The position numbers were made by a program, and so were the translations under genes. DNA of 64,000 bases. Origin: Blastobasis lacticolella (Eukaryota; Arthropoda; Insecta; Lepidoptera; Blastobasidae). The notes beneath the pieces were generated by a model. It was not told the DNA's origin and searched no databases. It worked only from the letters and a program-made list of their open reading frames with translations. The DNA lies in NCBI GenBank assembly GCA_905147135.1, contig LR990042.1, positions 8,795,545 through 8,859,544 of the forward strand. Direction: 5' to 3'. This document shows, in pieces, positions 46,601 to 59,846 of this stretch (the first letter of the stretch is position 1; every line of letters starts with the position of its first letter).

Positions 46601-47160
46601 TTCTTCTGAAACGCTGAATATTGCGCAACAAAATATTATGTTAATACACATAATAGCTGTATTTAAAATAGAAAGTCACCCAACATATAACAAAGGCAAA
46701 ATGCGTGGCCGTATTGTTGGTAAACGGCGAATGTTATAAACTCGTCGAGGAAAAAAGGGGAATTGAAATGAAGCCAATTTCTGTAGATGACAGGAAACTT
46801 TGTTAAATGTTGTAACTCTGGAATTTATAATTAGAAGTTGTCGGAGTGGTGCACTCGGCTTCCAACTTTCGCATACAATTAGGTCCAGCCAGTAAATGAA
46901 TTAGTACACAACAATTTTCTTTGGGATTTTTACATTGTAACAGTAATACAAGTAACAATACGGACGACCCGCGCTTTTGATGTGGGGTCGCCTCGCCGGT
47001 CATACTGTTTCTTTATGTATTAGCAGACATGTTGATTAATTGAATTATGTATTTCGCCCCAAGACGTAAATAGTTATGTTAGGTTAGTAGGTAAAAATAT
47101 TAATTGTTATAAATCGGTTATGGAAAAAGATATCTCAGTTTTAACCAAAAGCAATTATAC

Positions 47161-47314
47161 CGGGTGTTACATAATATAAGGATGGAGTGCTAAACATATT
47201 AAAACGATAGGTACAATTATTTCTGTCGTACGTGGAATTTTTGTACCTATCGTTTTCATACATTTAGCACTCCATCCGGTTCACGGCTTCATACATATAT
47301 TATGTAACAACCTG
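47161..47314. mobile_element. Fold-back MITE (154 bp)
   Basis: The outer ends GGGTGTTACATAATATA and TATATTATGTAACAACCTG are inverted. Inside, GGATGGAGTGCTAAA and AAAACGATAGGTACAA are mirrored by TTTAGCACTCCATCC and TTGTACCTATCGTTTT. The right arm carries about 15 extra bases. No ORF. Confidence 0.85.
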
Positions 47315-49537
47315 TATATTGCACAATTATCAATTAAAATGACATTGATCTCTCCAATTCCGAGACACATTTTTGTTAAAACTAAAATGTGTCCGATAGC
47401 TACAACCTTCCAGCATTGAACAGTATACGCTGGCCGGCATCTACGAGGTGTAAGTTCCTTTACCGGCGTTCTCGCAGCCCGCCCCAATCCATCATTCCGC
47501 CTGGATCAATTAAAGCCGAGCCCGCACAGCGTAATGATGCCGCTAGTCGCTACCCGCCTGGATTGAGATTCGTAAGCCACATACCTACAGACCACGTTAG
47601 GCGAAAACGTGCTCTATTCCGATAACTTCGGAAATTTGATAATTTTAGACGTGAATTCGATGAATATCTTTCTTGTCGTCCCAACGGGGCTTCCAGACAA
47701 ATTGTATCACAAAAGATGTGTACTTTTGAAAGCTGAAAGCTTGTTGAAAATGACACTTATATCGTTGTGAAGATCTATCTTGCGACAATACAAAAATATA
47801 TGATTGGCCTCCCACCTCCCGGAATGGGCACCGAAAACGAAATGTCGTTGTATATAAAAATATCCTCTATGAATGTCGTGCGTGTGCAGTTCAACAAGTC
47901 TAGCTAGCATCAAAACTGTTTGTTGGAAGTAAACGATAAAAAAAAACGAAAAAAAATTTTTAATAGATTAGAACTTAAAGGTAATTTTTTGCCTTGAAAG
48001 CCTATTTCTCGTCAACGCACACGTCAAAATACCTGTATTTTACAAAATAAGGAATCAGGAATCCTGAATAATTACAATTATAGATAAAGAAAGAAACAAA
48101 GAAAGCGCCATTCACAAACGTCCCATTGTTTTGAAAATAATCGAGATAATAACGTAACTATGAATATACCGGAATACTGTGAAGAAACCAGAGCTTTGAT
48201 GGCATTTTTATATGAATTTGAAGTAAACAAAAGTGACTCAAGATAAAGCAACATGCCATACTTCAAACATGACCTTACTTGTCAGTCAGTAAAATGTTTC
48301 CGATTAGCTGATTCCCTCGAAAATTCGCGGCCTCTATGGTGCCCAAATTTTATACCTCGAGATGATTTCTTAAGGGAATATCTCAAAAGGCAAGTGTAAA
48401 ATAAACCGATGATAATAATCCACGAAGAAATAACCGCAATCACCTCGTAGCATGTTTAAGTTGTGTTTTATAATTTTTACGTCATAGTTTGCAGCTGCAA
48501 GAATACCAGCCTGTACATAGAGGGTTTGTAATGAATTCGCTGATTGACAGTGTTTTTGGAAAATATACTTTAGATATTTACATATAACGTTTTACTAGAA
48601 TAATAAAAAGTACGGAAACTCGCACTACTTGCTCCGCTGTCATTTTAAACTGGAATGGGTTTCCAAGACTAGTTGTTTCGTTTGACGCTCTTCTTGAATT
48701 GCTCTGTCTGGCGTAGGTATTGGGAAATGTGAAATGAACAAAGTTTTGCTTTCAAACCGGAGGCGAGTTATTGTCACTATGGCGCGGCGATGTTTTATTG
48801 TGGTGAGCGTCTCATTGCTGCGCTTCCGGGGTGTGATTACAATTTATTGTAGGGTGGCCGTCGATGTTTGCACCGGTTTCGTTTTCTTACTTGGGGCACA
48901 TTGTGCGGCCGAGAGGTTTATGAACGAACAAGGTTATTGAACAAACGCTTTACTAGGGGATGTTACGGGCGCCTGTTCGGAACGATGATACCGTGCAAAA
49001 ACGCCTGAAGTGGCTAATGTAGCCGGCATGCAAATCGGGAGTGCAGTAAACAAGATGTTGGCGGTAAATATGACGGCGGGCCTGACGCTGGCGGCGCCCC
49101 ACATAAATATCCGCCGTAAGTTATGCCCGTTGTTCCGCGCTTCGGCGACAAAAACACCTCCGAAATGGAGGTTTGATTTTAAATTCTAATTTTATGAATC
49201 GCCTCGTTTGCATATCACAGCGTATTCGGTCGACGTTGCGCCGCTTTTGCTTAATATTAATTCATAAATCTTATTGTTTTGCTAATAAACAACGCTGGCA
49301 GCCCCTACTCCATTTGGATATTTGTACAAAGTTTCGTGGAACCACTCGGTGTTCCGGCGACCAGGTAAACAGGGCTTCAACTGTAAATAAGCGTTGTGAT
49401 TTGAAATCAATAATACGAGTATTTACGTTATCGCAGGTTACATTTCCTGTCGATGGTTAGCGATTGCAATTCCTTTTCATAGAACACAATATATTCAGGT
49501 AAGTAAATAGGTAAAATAAAACTTTGAATTAGAATTT
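47315..49537. other. Intergenic DNA with GC-richer patches, no gene
   Basis: Short ORFs (47389-47625, 48734-48940, 49173-49460) have no recognisable domains or splice partners. GC-richer patches lie near 47425-47560 and 49025-49150. Their role is unknown. Confidence 0.45.
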
Positions 49538-50650
49538 GTGAACAAGGCTAGTGGACCTGATGGTATACCAGCAATAGTCCTGCGTAGTTGTGCCCCTGAG
49601 TTGTCTCCTATTCTCACGCGCCTGTATCGCCTCTCACTAGAGATTGGAATTGTACCGAAGACATGGAAGCTTGCCAATGTGCAGCCCGTGCCCAAGAAGA
49701 GTAGCCGCGCAGACCCTGCTAACTACCGCCCTATTTCGGTTACCTCCATACTCTGTAAGATTATGGAGCGTGCACTGAACAAGAACATCCTCGTGCATCT
49801 TGAAGGTAACGATCTCCTCAGCGATCACCAGTACGGATTTCGCTGTGGTCGGTCAACTGGGGACCTTCTGGTGTATGCCACTCATATGTGGAGTGAGGCC
49901 ATTGAGAGGCATGGCGAGGCCCTTGCTGTGTCTCTCGATATCTTCAAGGCCTTTGACAGAAAGCTTCCTTCATATGGTATTCCGGCTGGCTTTTGCACCT
50001 GGATATCGGATTTTCTGAGTGAACGATCAATCCGTGTAGTTCTAGACGGTTACACGTCTGAACTTAAGACTATCGACGCGGGAGTTCCTAAGGGGTTGGT
50101 TCTGTCCGCAACTCTTTTCCTGCTGCATATTAACAATCTGCTTGGACCCGGTATCTTTGGGTACGCTGACGACAGCACAGTAACGGATAGATATATGTCA
50201 GATGCAAAAGCCAACAGGGGCGATATTCAGTCTTGTCGAGAGGCCATGGTTGGTCGCTTGAACGAGGCTCTCAAGGCAGTGTCCGATTGGGGCGAAGCCA
50301 ATCTAGTGTCGTTCAACGCCACCAAAACACAGGCGTGTTTGTTTTCCGCTAAATGGAGTCCATTCCATCTAGCTCCGACTTTCCGGAGTGTATCTGTGGA
50401 AATTACCGACAGCCTACAGCTCCTTTGTGTTGAGCTATCAACCAATCTCAACTTTGGACAGTACATCGAATCAAAAGCCAAGACTGCAGCTGAAAAACTT
50501 GGAATCCTCTCGAAGATCAAGCGGTACTTCACTTCAAGGCAGTTGCTTCAGTTATATCAAGCACATGTCCGATCTTGCATGGAGAACTGCTGCCACCTCT
50601 GGGATGGATCAGCCAAATACCAACTGGCTGCTTTGGATTCGGTGATTTAG
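49538..50650 (+). mobile_element. Degraded non-LTR reverse-transcriptase fragment
   Basis: One frame of 370 residues starts inside the RT domain (NKASGPDGIPAIVLRSCAPE) and continues with the finger motif KPANYRPIS-like PANYRPISVTSILCKIMERA, motif A (LDIFKAFDRK), motif B (AGVPKGLVLSATLFLLHINN), catalytic YADD (FGYADDSTVTD) and a C-terminal helical part ending at a stop in LAALDSVI. Endonuclease, ORF1 and the C-terminal third are absent. Two lesions show: about eight residues are missing right after KAFDR, where relatives have a VWH motif, and the usual GVPQGS is GVPKGL. Probably inactive although the frame is still open. Jockey/CR1-like by general resemblance. Confidence 0.9.
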
Positions 50651-53600
50651 CCCGGCTTGCACAACAATTTTAAACGCGTTTAATAAAGACGTTTAAAAAC
50701 TTTTTGTATGTAGTTTTTTGTTCAAGTATAAACTTAAATGCGTTTGAGAATTCGGCGCAAGCTGCCCTAAATATTGCTACTCATCATTAGGTTATTACAT
50801 GATTTGTAACAACGACATGAACTTGGTCACAAGAAAAATAATATACAAAAAAGTTCCGCAAACTAGATTACGAACCGCTTATCGTCTAGACCCTAATGTA
50901 TTTAAACTACAATCATTATGCCCATTCGAGCACTTGACCGCTGCCAAATATCCCAAAGATTGAGGCAGGAAACCCTAAATTGAAGTGAAGTTTTCTCATT
51001 AATTTGATTACGTCGATCCCAGGGTCCGACCCGTGTCACAAGTTACTTCATTAGTTACGCAACTTGCTGAAAGTAATCCTAGGGAATTGCGTTTTGTAAG
51101 ACACGAATCGCCCAAATTATTGTGACGTTTGTCGGCCATTGTTACGCTCGTGGCACGGTAACCCGATAACGCCCGGGGATGCGCGGAATGTATAAGAAGG
51201 ATGATACGTTTTCTTTTCAAGGAAACCTTGCACCGCGTAGAGTATACCTACATAGAGGAGTCAGAATAATCTAAGGAATATTCGGAGTACTCTCCACTAT
51301 TTGTTACTGGGTCGTTATACTCGTAGATATCGACGTGGCTCTGTTTTGAACCTCTGAAGATCGTGAGTTTGAATCTCACATAAAACATATTTTGAAGTGT
51401 TTATTTTTGTTTATGTAAATATTGTAAATATCTCTTATAATGTAAATAATAAATAGCTACTTATATTTTTTCATTTATTTAACCGTTTATTGCTCAATAT
51501 ATAAATCTTACAGATATTACAAAGGTGAAGACGACACAAACCAAGCACTACTTACTTATTTCTAAAAAGAAATCACTTCCAGCGGTCCTACAGAAGAGAG
51601 ACGCAATGAGAATAGGGGTAAAGACGTCATTTTGTTGAGTCATAATGCGTATAACGTGTACGTAGGTATTTTAAAGGTAGGTATTACTTGTCCGCCCGCG
51701 ATATTTAGGCCTTACGCCAGAAGGACAAACACCCAAATAAATATTAAACTTTTATAAACATAACTTATCACAGCAGCACAAGCATCAAACTCACTGCTCA
51801 TAGCTAATATAAGGGAATCCCCGAATAAGCAGCCAAAGCATTGGATAATTCTATTAATAGCTACAATACCAGAATCCGATAGATGATACATGTTTTATCC
51901 GCGTCTTCACTATCGGTCCGGGAACAGGGACGGCAGTAATCAAGTAAATGGTACGTTCGGACTTTGTCACATATCTACTGTTTATTTGAAGATAGTAAAA
52001 ATGTGGAACTTTGATCTTTGTTTGCTTTAATCCCGTATCGGGTCAAACTAAAACTAGATTAACAACACGACTTGCTCTTAGCAACTTGGTCTATCTAGAT
52101 GTAATTATCAATTTGATTAGCCATCTATTGCTTGAATAGGTTGTGTATAGGCAAGCAGCATTACCGCTGAATACATTAGCGGCCATCGAATTATCTTAGT
52201 TGCCTATATATTAATTAAGCGGCAACTATAGCTAAGCGTAGCTGGGCTTTTAGCTGCTGCTCATTAATTAAATTTGAAGTAAGCCGTCGAAAAGAGCCTA
52301 AGAGGATGTAGTGCGGTGAATTGTTGTAGTTTGCGTTTTAACAGCTTAAAGTATTAAGCGGGCTGTGTGGTTGCCGACAAGCGACTTAATTAACTGAATA
52401 CAAACATTGTACCGCTGCGTCAAAAAGCTGCCATTGTGACCAGTTACCCACATTTCAGAAACGGTTTTCCCTCTTGTTTTGGTTGTTTGTTAATGAGAAT
52501 ATATAGATATAGATACCTAAATGAAATCCTTTTCGGTTTCTACTGTTATACGATCTTGGAAATTTGTTACATATAGAAAAACTTCAATTTTCCAATATAA
52601 AGAGAATAACTGGTGGTAGAGAAGGACGCTGATAATAAAAGGTTGCCCCACAATTTAGTTTGAGTCGTCGCAGGCCAACGTCTAAGGAATTTAAATTTTT
52701 CCTCCCGCTCCATCGGAGATAATCAAACAGCTGGCGGTGACGCCATGTTTTGAATATTAATGCCTTTGATGACGGCCCAGATTGAAGCTTGAATTGTATT
52801 TTTAGACGTTAATAAACACTTTTAGGCTTGTTTTATTTATTATATTTTGGGTGAATTGTTCCCCCCGACCGTTAGAATTGAAGTATTCCGTAGATAAAAA
52901 TTATTATCGGTTATCGTATGCGCTGAAATTCAAATTAAGCGGAAGACGTTAGTGGCGCCATTAAACTCTACGAACCACAAAAGCGGAGTAGTTGCGCGGT
53001 GACTATAATATATGAAGCCGGGAAATAAATTAGTTATTTTGGGTGGAAATGGGATCGTCACAGCCGCGGCCATAAAGACATTTAGAATTGAGTTCTCAGG
53101 CGGGTGTGCGGGGGTGGGGGGAGGTGAGGTGAGTAAAGCGTTATAATAATGCACATAAAATTCCCCAGCGAGAGCGGTGAGCGGGCGCGGCGCGGCGCCG
53201 GCATTACCCCGCTGAGTTATTCTATGTCACGTACACAAGACCGCGGCGCCCCGGCCCGCCCGCGCTCGCGCTCCTACAGAATTACCTTTGTCGCAAATGC
53301 CCTGCTTATGTGAAGCCTCCATTGACAGCCAATAACTTCATGTAGGCGACTCCAGCTGAACCGAAACGCAGGGCTCTAAGTGCTAAGCCATTGGGAAGTC
53401 AACGTCTGAGTTGTACAACTGCAATTTCTGATTTGTAATCGTCGATTTACATGCCCTGCATATTGCACGAATCACGTAGAGACCACGTTATGATAAAGAC
53501 AGTATAGTAATAAGGTGAATATTTAAGCCTCACTTTGCGCTGTCTGGAGGACAAAAGTAGCCGTAGCATTAAAATTATAATCCGAAATCTTTTTTGTCTA

Positions 53601-54094
53601 CTACTATATTGTATGATCTAACTGGGGCACGATAACTATTGTGCCTAATTTAAGTGCAAATAGTCGAAAAAAAATCGCGAATGTCAAAAAATGTACACCC
53701 CTGACTCGTCCGCTCCACCTATTTTGACCAAACTGCCAAGAAAACACTAACTTATCAAGATAAATGTTGTGTCAGTTATATCTATGTTATATCTCTGTAT
53801 TTCTTTATTGTGTGCAATAAATTGTTAAATAAATAAATAAATAAATAAAATAAATATTTTTGCTCTAATCATTAGCAGATCACTTGTTGATTTGTAAAAA
53901 ATATATACAGTCTGTGTAATTGTCATAGTTTTACTGAGAATTAGAATGTCAAGTTTATTCGGGACTAAACAAAGATTCGCAGACAGAAATATGTTTATAA
54001 TGAAGTAAAATTTTATATTTCAGTATTATTTGTAAAAAATATATTTAAATAATTTCGACAAATTTTAATTAAATACATCGCATTAGAACTAAGG
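50651..54094. other. Gene-poor region with a GC-rich island at 53158-53276
   Basis: No ORF or exon pattern is convincing. The region is AT-rich except for the island around 53158-53276 (GGGCGCGGCGCGGCGCCGGC; CGGCGCCCCGGCCCGCCCGC). A tRNA-like B box lies near 51365 (GAGTTTGAATCTC) without a matching cloverleaf. (AATA)n occurs at 53826-53850. Confidence 0.5.
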
Positions 54095-54362
54095 CCACCG
54101 ATATAGCCCGAAGGATTGCCTAGCTTAAGTGGCAGTAGCAGGGCAAATAGCTCGCAGAACAGATGGCCGATGGGTAGTGAAGTTCTCGAGTGCGACCACA
54201 TACCGGAAGACGCAGCGTGGGTAAACCTCCCACAAGATGGACCGACAACATGTAAACATCGATGTTCCCATCTGGATGCAGTAGGCACAAGACAGGCTTT
54301 TGTGGAGATCTCTGGGGGAGGTCTGTGCCCAACAGTGGGCGTCTTCCGGCTGATATGATGAT
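54095..54362 (+). mobile_element. RTE-type LINE 3' end
   Basis: Frame-shifted reverse-transcriptase C-terminus: RTDGRW-like, then GRRSVGKPPTRWTDNM, and a 3' end GTGGGCGTCTTCCGGCTGAT with a short GATGATG tail. Same family as 12964-13151, longer at the 5' side. ORFs 54013-54472 on the minus strand are shadows. Confidence 0.75.
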
Positions 54363-56664
54363 GTTCGATCATATTTATGTAGCATTTTTTTGATATAAGG
54401 TGTTCTGAATCCTGCATACTGTTGATACCTACGGAATTCCCCCAGATGCAGTAACTGCGCCTCGCGGTGCATTGGCGAGAGTTGGCCGGATCAAAACATA
54501 AAGTTTATAAAGGCAACCGGTGCGAATCAATTTGTTGAGTAGATACCACCAGGATTTGAGAGGGGTTGTTAATCGGCGAGTTCATAAGGCACGTCCACTA
54601 ATTCGTGGAAATATTAATGTAGTTTGTCAGCCATCGGGAGTCGCGTCACGTCACGGGCATTCCGGCTTGAAATCACTTCCCGGGCCGCCGCCGCCCGCGC
54701 CATGACAGTGACTTATTGTTGCTCTTCTTTAACATTAATGTAATGGATTTTGTTTCATGTACCGGAAGTTATCGCATATTTCACGACGCGGTACGCGATG
54801 CGTGCCCATTAAAGTCTTGATTGTGGCGCCCAAAAATTAATTATGACGCCTTATTTATTTTGTTTGTGTAAAGAGCACCGATCAAGTCTGGCCAGTCGAG
54901 GTCGAGACCTTTACCTTTTTTGACCCTTGACTTTTTTGCGAGCTTCTAAATAAACTTCGTCTAAATAAAATTATCCTTTTGTTTGTGAGTAGGAAATGGT
55001 AATTAATTTACAGTTTTAGATGCTTAATATAATTGAGTCAACTAAGTGTAAGGACTAGGTACAACATTATCAGGTTACATGGGAAGTGCAAGTTCGTACT
55101 CAGCAGCTCCAACTGAAGAATATGTCACCTCTGTTACGTACATTGCGAGAGAAATTCTGGAACAAAGTAGCGCTTTTCGCTTTGTGTATCACCATCACGA
55201 CAGCCGGTCTGGGGAAATTTGCAACTACGTCTACGTACCTGGCAACACTGTTAAAGTTCTTCTAATGTGCATTTATAATTAGAATTTAATTTCAAAAGAT
55301 CTAGTATTATTTGTTTACGGTTGTAATTAAATGTCTTTATTATTAATGCGTTAATATTTATCGCAGACCATAAGCCATAAGCGACAATACGAAAGTTTAG
55401 GACAAGACTTCGTATTTCACCCATTTGGGCTGAAAATAATGAGACCGTTCGACCTCGACAGTTCTTAAATTTCCAAAAAGCTAACTGACATCGTAGATGA
55501 CAGGAGAGCTCGTTCGTTCCTCGGCCGTAACAAGAAAGAATAAAACTGTATGCAATATAGGTTTGTACAGGTAGGTGGACAGTTTATTAATTACGCGGTA
55601 TGAGATTTTCGGCAAGAAAATCAAAAAAATTCAAAAGTCAAAATTTATTGATTGATTAGGACATTAAATATCTCTTTCAATCGTCAAAAAGGAGGGGAGA
55701 GAAAGAAATGTTTTAGATTGATTACTCTAGATGATTTTAATTATGCAATGCTGAGAAGTTGTGTTCCGGCTTTAAATATAATACCTAATCGGGAGAAACT
55801 GGCAAACCATTATAAGAATTTCGCCTTAAAGCAAAAGGCTTCTGTCCACGGTTCGCTCATAGAGAGGATATAAAGTGGTCGACGTTATTATCCAGCCCCT
55901 TGAATTAACTACACCTTCGAAGTAACCTACACTAGTTTCGAAGTAAAAGAAGAACAGACTTCACTGTTATTACAGTCAAAATGAGTACTCTCAGCTACTA
56001 TACCTACATCATTTTATATTTATATTGAGCCATTACGAGTACATTACCTTTAAAGGTTTGCAATTTGGAATAGGATTTCCAAATTGCCGTTATCTATATT
56101 GCTCCGATACTCGTTTCGATTGCAATTTGCGACGCGAACCGAATTTAGCGAACATATGGACCGTACGAAATAAAGTATCCAATTTTAATAAAGGCCGCGA
56201 GCGAATTACGCTTCTTGGGACGTGTGTACAAATTGTGCGGAGACGAAATGAGAGGTAAATCCGGTTTAAACCGCACTAGACGGCGCGGCCGCCGCGCGTC
56301 CTCGTTGCTCTGGGACTTCAGCGCTTCCAGCGCTTTAGAAAGGATGCGGTCTAGCGTTACATAGAAGATTTTGGATACCGCTGGTACCAAAGACTTGGCT
56401 GGTACAAAGTGAATGAAAATCGTAAGAATGTGAAATACAGAACTCGAATGAGTTGAAAAAAGAAATGTAAGTCTCGCCTACTCTTCACAAATATTTTTGG
56501 AAAAATAAATATTTCGCTACGACACTGGCACAAGCCGTAGAGCATAGCCTCCTTTCGTAGAGCCAATAACGAAAGAAAAAACTACTCTCACGCCCGGAGT
56601 AAGGAGTTTCTTTCGTCATAGCGAAAAGCAACCAATGAGGAAAGAAAAAAAGCTCATTATAAGA
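54363..56664. other. Intergenic DNA, no gene supported
   Basis: Short ORFs at 55079-55282, 55652-55873 and 56025-56258 show no domain. A GC-rich patch occurs at 54640-54705 and another at 56275-56340. Confidence 0.45.
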
Positions 56665-56790
56665 GGAGAGCCATCTGACTTCTGTGACCCTGTCAAGAGG
56701 GGACAATCTGGTCAAGTAGATTGGATCATGGTTACACACTCAGTCACCTAAATATGCAGGTTTCATCACGATGTTCAACTAATGAACAGT
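56665..56790 (-). repeat. SINE fragment, minus
   Basis: GCCATCTGACTTCTGTGACC, TTGGATCATGGTTACACACT and GCAGGTTTCATCACGATGTT follow the reference SINE in reverse. A separate tRNA-head remnant (AAAGAGTCATTGGCGGCACT; GGTTTGAATCC) lies at 57557-57630. Confidence 0.65.
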
Positions 56791-59700
56791 TGAGGAAACA
56801 GTTTAGGTGTCTATTAAGTTATTCGTATTATTACGAGAAAGATCACATGATCACAGACAAACCACACGTCAGAAAATAGTAATACGGCCAATTTCAAACT
56901 TATGTCAACTCGTTAAACATTCAGTTTACTCATAACATACATAACTTTATATAGTCAATCATTAAGCAATTCAAATACATGTCACGTTAAAATAATGTCA
57001 ATAATACAACTATCAACACAAAGTAATTCACAATCATACTTCGTCCAAAATGAGGGTAATCAATGAACGTCAAGAAATGGAGGAGAAAGAAACTAGCAAT
57101 ATAATTATAATCTGCTGTGATAAGACATCGTCAAATAAAGGCGAATTTTTTTCGAATAGACCTTCCCAAGTAGTGCCACGCTCAAAAGTGCCCATTATTG
57201 AAGCTGCACTCCCGCGCTGTATTGCCAAAGAAATCCGCTGCACGAGGCAGGACCCAGAACATGAACCTAATCCATTTTCTCGCAGACGACGATCGCTAAT
57301 AAACATTTTAGCCTCCAAACTCCACCAAACATTGAACTGCACTTGCCGTTTCCACTGCCATCGGAACAAAAAGGTACGCTGATTTTAATCCAGCATACTT
57401 TACATGCTTAGACGGCGGTCTCTGCAGCTGAACCTGCTGATTGTGTCGACCCCGGCAAATGACTTGCCGCATAAGTACAGCAACACGTGGCATCCCACAA
57501 CAAACACCGGCCTTGTTCCCAAGGGATCTATGTTCAAGGGGTTCAAGGGGGGACATAACTAAAAAGAGTCATTGGCGGCACTGAGGTTTGAATCCGGTAT
57601 GAATCGACGGAGGTATGAGTCGGCGCTGTAGTACATAATATGGCGAATCAGCCCGCTTTTCGCCTGTCGGCGCCAGGTTATAGGGAGTAAGCAGTTTCTT
57701 TTGCCATTGGTGGCACTGTATGACATGACCAGCTGTACGCCACTAGGAGCGGGTCGAGTCTTTCAAACGCTGCTATGCATTCCCTAATGGAAATATAGTC
57801 TCGAATGGACAGCGAAACTTCCGGTTGCTACGCTGCCCAGTTCTCACCGATGCCACTCCGGTGTCGATTATTTTTGGTGTGGAACGCAGCAGCATTTTCT
57901 GTTTCATCATTACAATTTGCCAAGGGTTGAAATTATGGCACAGCCCTCCAAGAACAGAAGACTTTTGATGATGTAGGTACTTACAAAGTATTTTTGTTAT
58001 CAAGTCCATCCCCACGCATTACCGATTTATGAGACTATACAAGCCTATAGCTATGCTAAATGGCGCTGCCTATTCGAAGCTGGAGATGACTTCAATGGAT
58101 CCGCGTCATAGTCTACATCTCTCACAGCCGCTGTATGCAGCGCTGGCCCGCGGCAGGGCCCCTCGCTGCGATCCGTCACGCGTCGCGCGACTTAATCCTT
58201 CATCAAATCCAGATTAATTAAACCGAGTTTAACCAGAGCCGACCACGAGGCTCCCAGCCAGCCCGTTACGTACACGTATGTGACGGGCCGTGTCATCATT
58301 CTTGACTGTACTTTAAAGTTTAGGAGGCGAATTGAAGCGTCGGAGAAATTTTCTAATGCCGCCGATTATTTTTATTGATTTATCATTCCTTATTTGGAAG
58401 TCCCTGTATTCAAATTATTGGACTTTTAGTCTATCTACGCAAAGTTTAGGTATGATTCTCACGGTAATTGTGCATATAGACATCCCCTCACAAAACCGAC
58501 CATTTGATATTGTTTTGTAAATAGAGTACCGGAATATTATTTTAGACAATGACTGCAGTGAACAAAATTTTATATTAGCATTAGTGCTTTCGCATTTGAT
58601 TGAACTGTGCCCAAAACCCATTCGAACGCGATTGTACGCCAAACTAACTTCCATACTTTCTAATTTATTCATTGCTTACCAAATAATTTCCATATTTTCA
58701 TGTATATATAATGTGGCGTGTGGAAAGGATCATACCTATTTACAATTTCCGCTGTTTTCGCAATAATATCGACACTAGACAAAGACGTTGACTCAGATCT
58801 CGAACGAGTTGAGTGCCCGTGTCAGAGCCAGGTAAGGACGTGTTACTCGGACGAAATTTGTCAAACAATGTTGCATTTGGAGTTTAAGAAAGAGAAACAA
58901 AAAGCGTGGAAAGATTAACAACCTTCCGAGGCGGAGTGTACGTAATACAATCAAAAGTTTTGATGAATTTTCAGCAAAACTGTCTTTGTTTCCCCTTTCT
59001 GTCCAAGTTAAATAATAAAATTCACTGGCAGCCCCTCCATCTGAGTCCTACAAAAACTTTGCTGAAAAAGTAATGGGCAATAAAATTATATTTTTTTAAC
59101 AGCGTACTACGGAAATGGGGCATTGTCCTAGCCTGTGACAAAATATATTTGTTTTCGGACGAAAGGGACAGCGGGCGGTTACGCTCGAGGCGATGCAGCT
59201 TTTCGCCCGATGATTTCTTATTCCATATCGAGGCGCACGTTTTGGCAGTGCGTACGCAGTGTGGACATTTACATGACACGTTTAAACGTCTATTCTCCTT
59301 ATCGTGACTTCGTTATTGTTCTACATAAATATATGAATCTTTGTATCTCAATTGACATAAGTATGATAATTACATGTGTTGAAATTTACGTTTAATTGCA
59401 AGCAACACCAATTTTTTTTTAATCATCTATGATTTCGGGTCTATAAACTCTGTGCCTCTTCCCTTTTTACCGAGTTGTCAATACATGCAGTCAACTAATT
59501 TTGTGTTCCATCTTTTATTTAAGTAAATACACCAAATCAGTGATAAATAATAGTAAATATTCATCAACATGAAACATTTTGAGAAATGTATGTCAAGTAG
59601 TTACTGAGATATGCCAGTTTGAAAGTTTTTCTTTTTACTACTTACTCGTTGACTCATCAAAATTATGAGACACCTCCTGAGGGAGTCAAACCTTGATATT

Positions 59701-59846
59701 TGGGATGTAGAAAAACTCTGAAAACCCATTTTTACCCAGAATTTTTACCCGGCCTGAAAAATATGCGATAATATCATATAATTAGGGCGTTTGTGAGGTA
59801 TTTCTCTAGGGAGTAGACATATATGTAACATAAGTATGTTAGTGGG
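56791..59846. other. Intergenic DNA, no gene supported
   Basis: Overlapping ORFs on opposite strands at 57050-57382 and 57070-57369 have no domain and cancel each other as evidence. A GC-rich patch lies near 58128-58290. The direct-repeat partner of 61368-61442 lies at 59708-59805. Confidence 0.45.

Noticed and set aside
51325..51385. tRNA-like sequence with GAGTTTGAATCTC
   Set aside because: No matching A box or acceptor stem could be drawn; probably chance or an old SINE head.
53826..53850. Tandem (AATA) run as a CRISPR or satellite array
   Set aside because: Only a short microsatellite; no spaced repeats of CRISPR type occur anywhere in the window.
57050..57382. 110-residue ORF as a gene
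   Set aside because: An equally long ORF lies on the opposite strand, there is no domain, splice partner or codon signal, and it sits in a desert.
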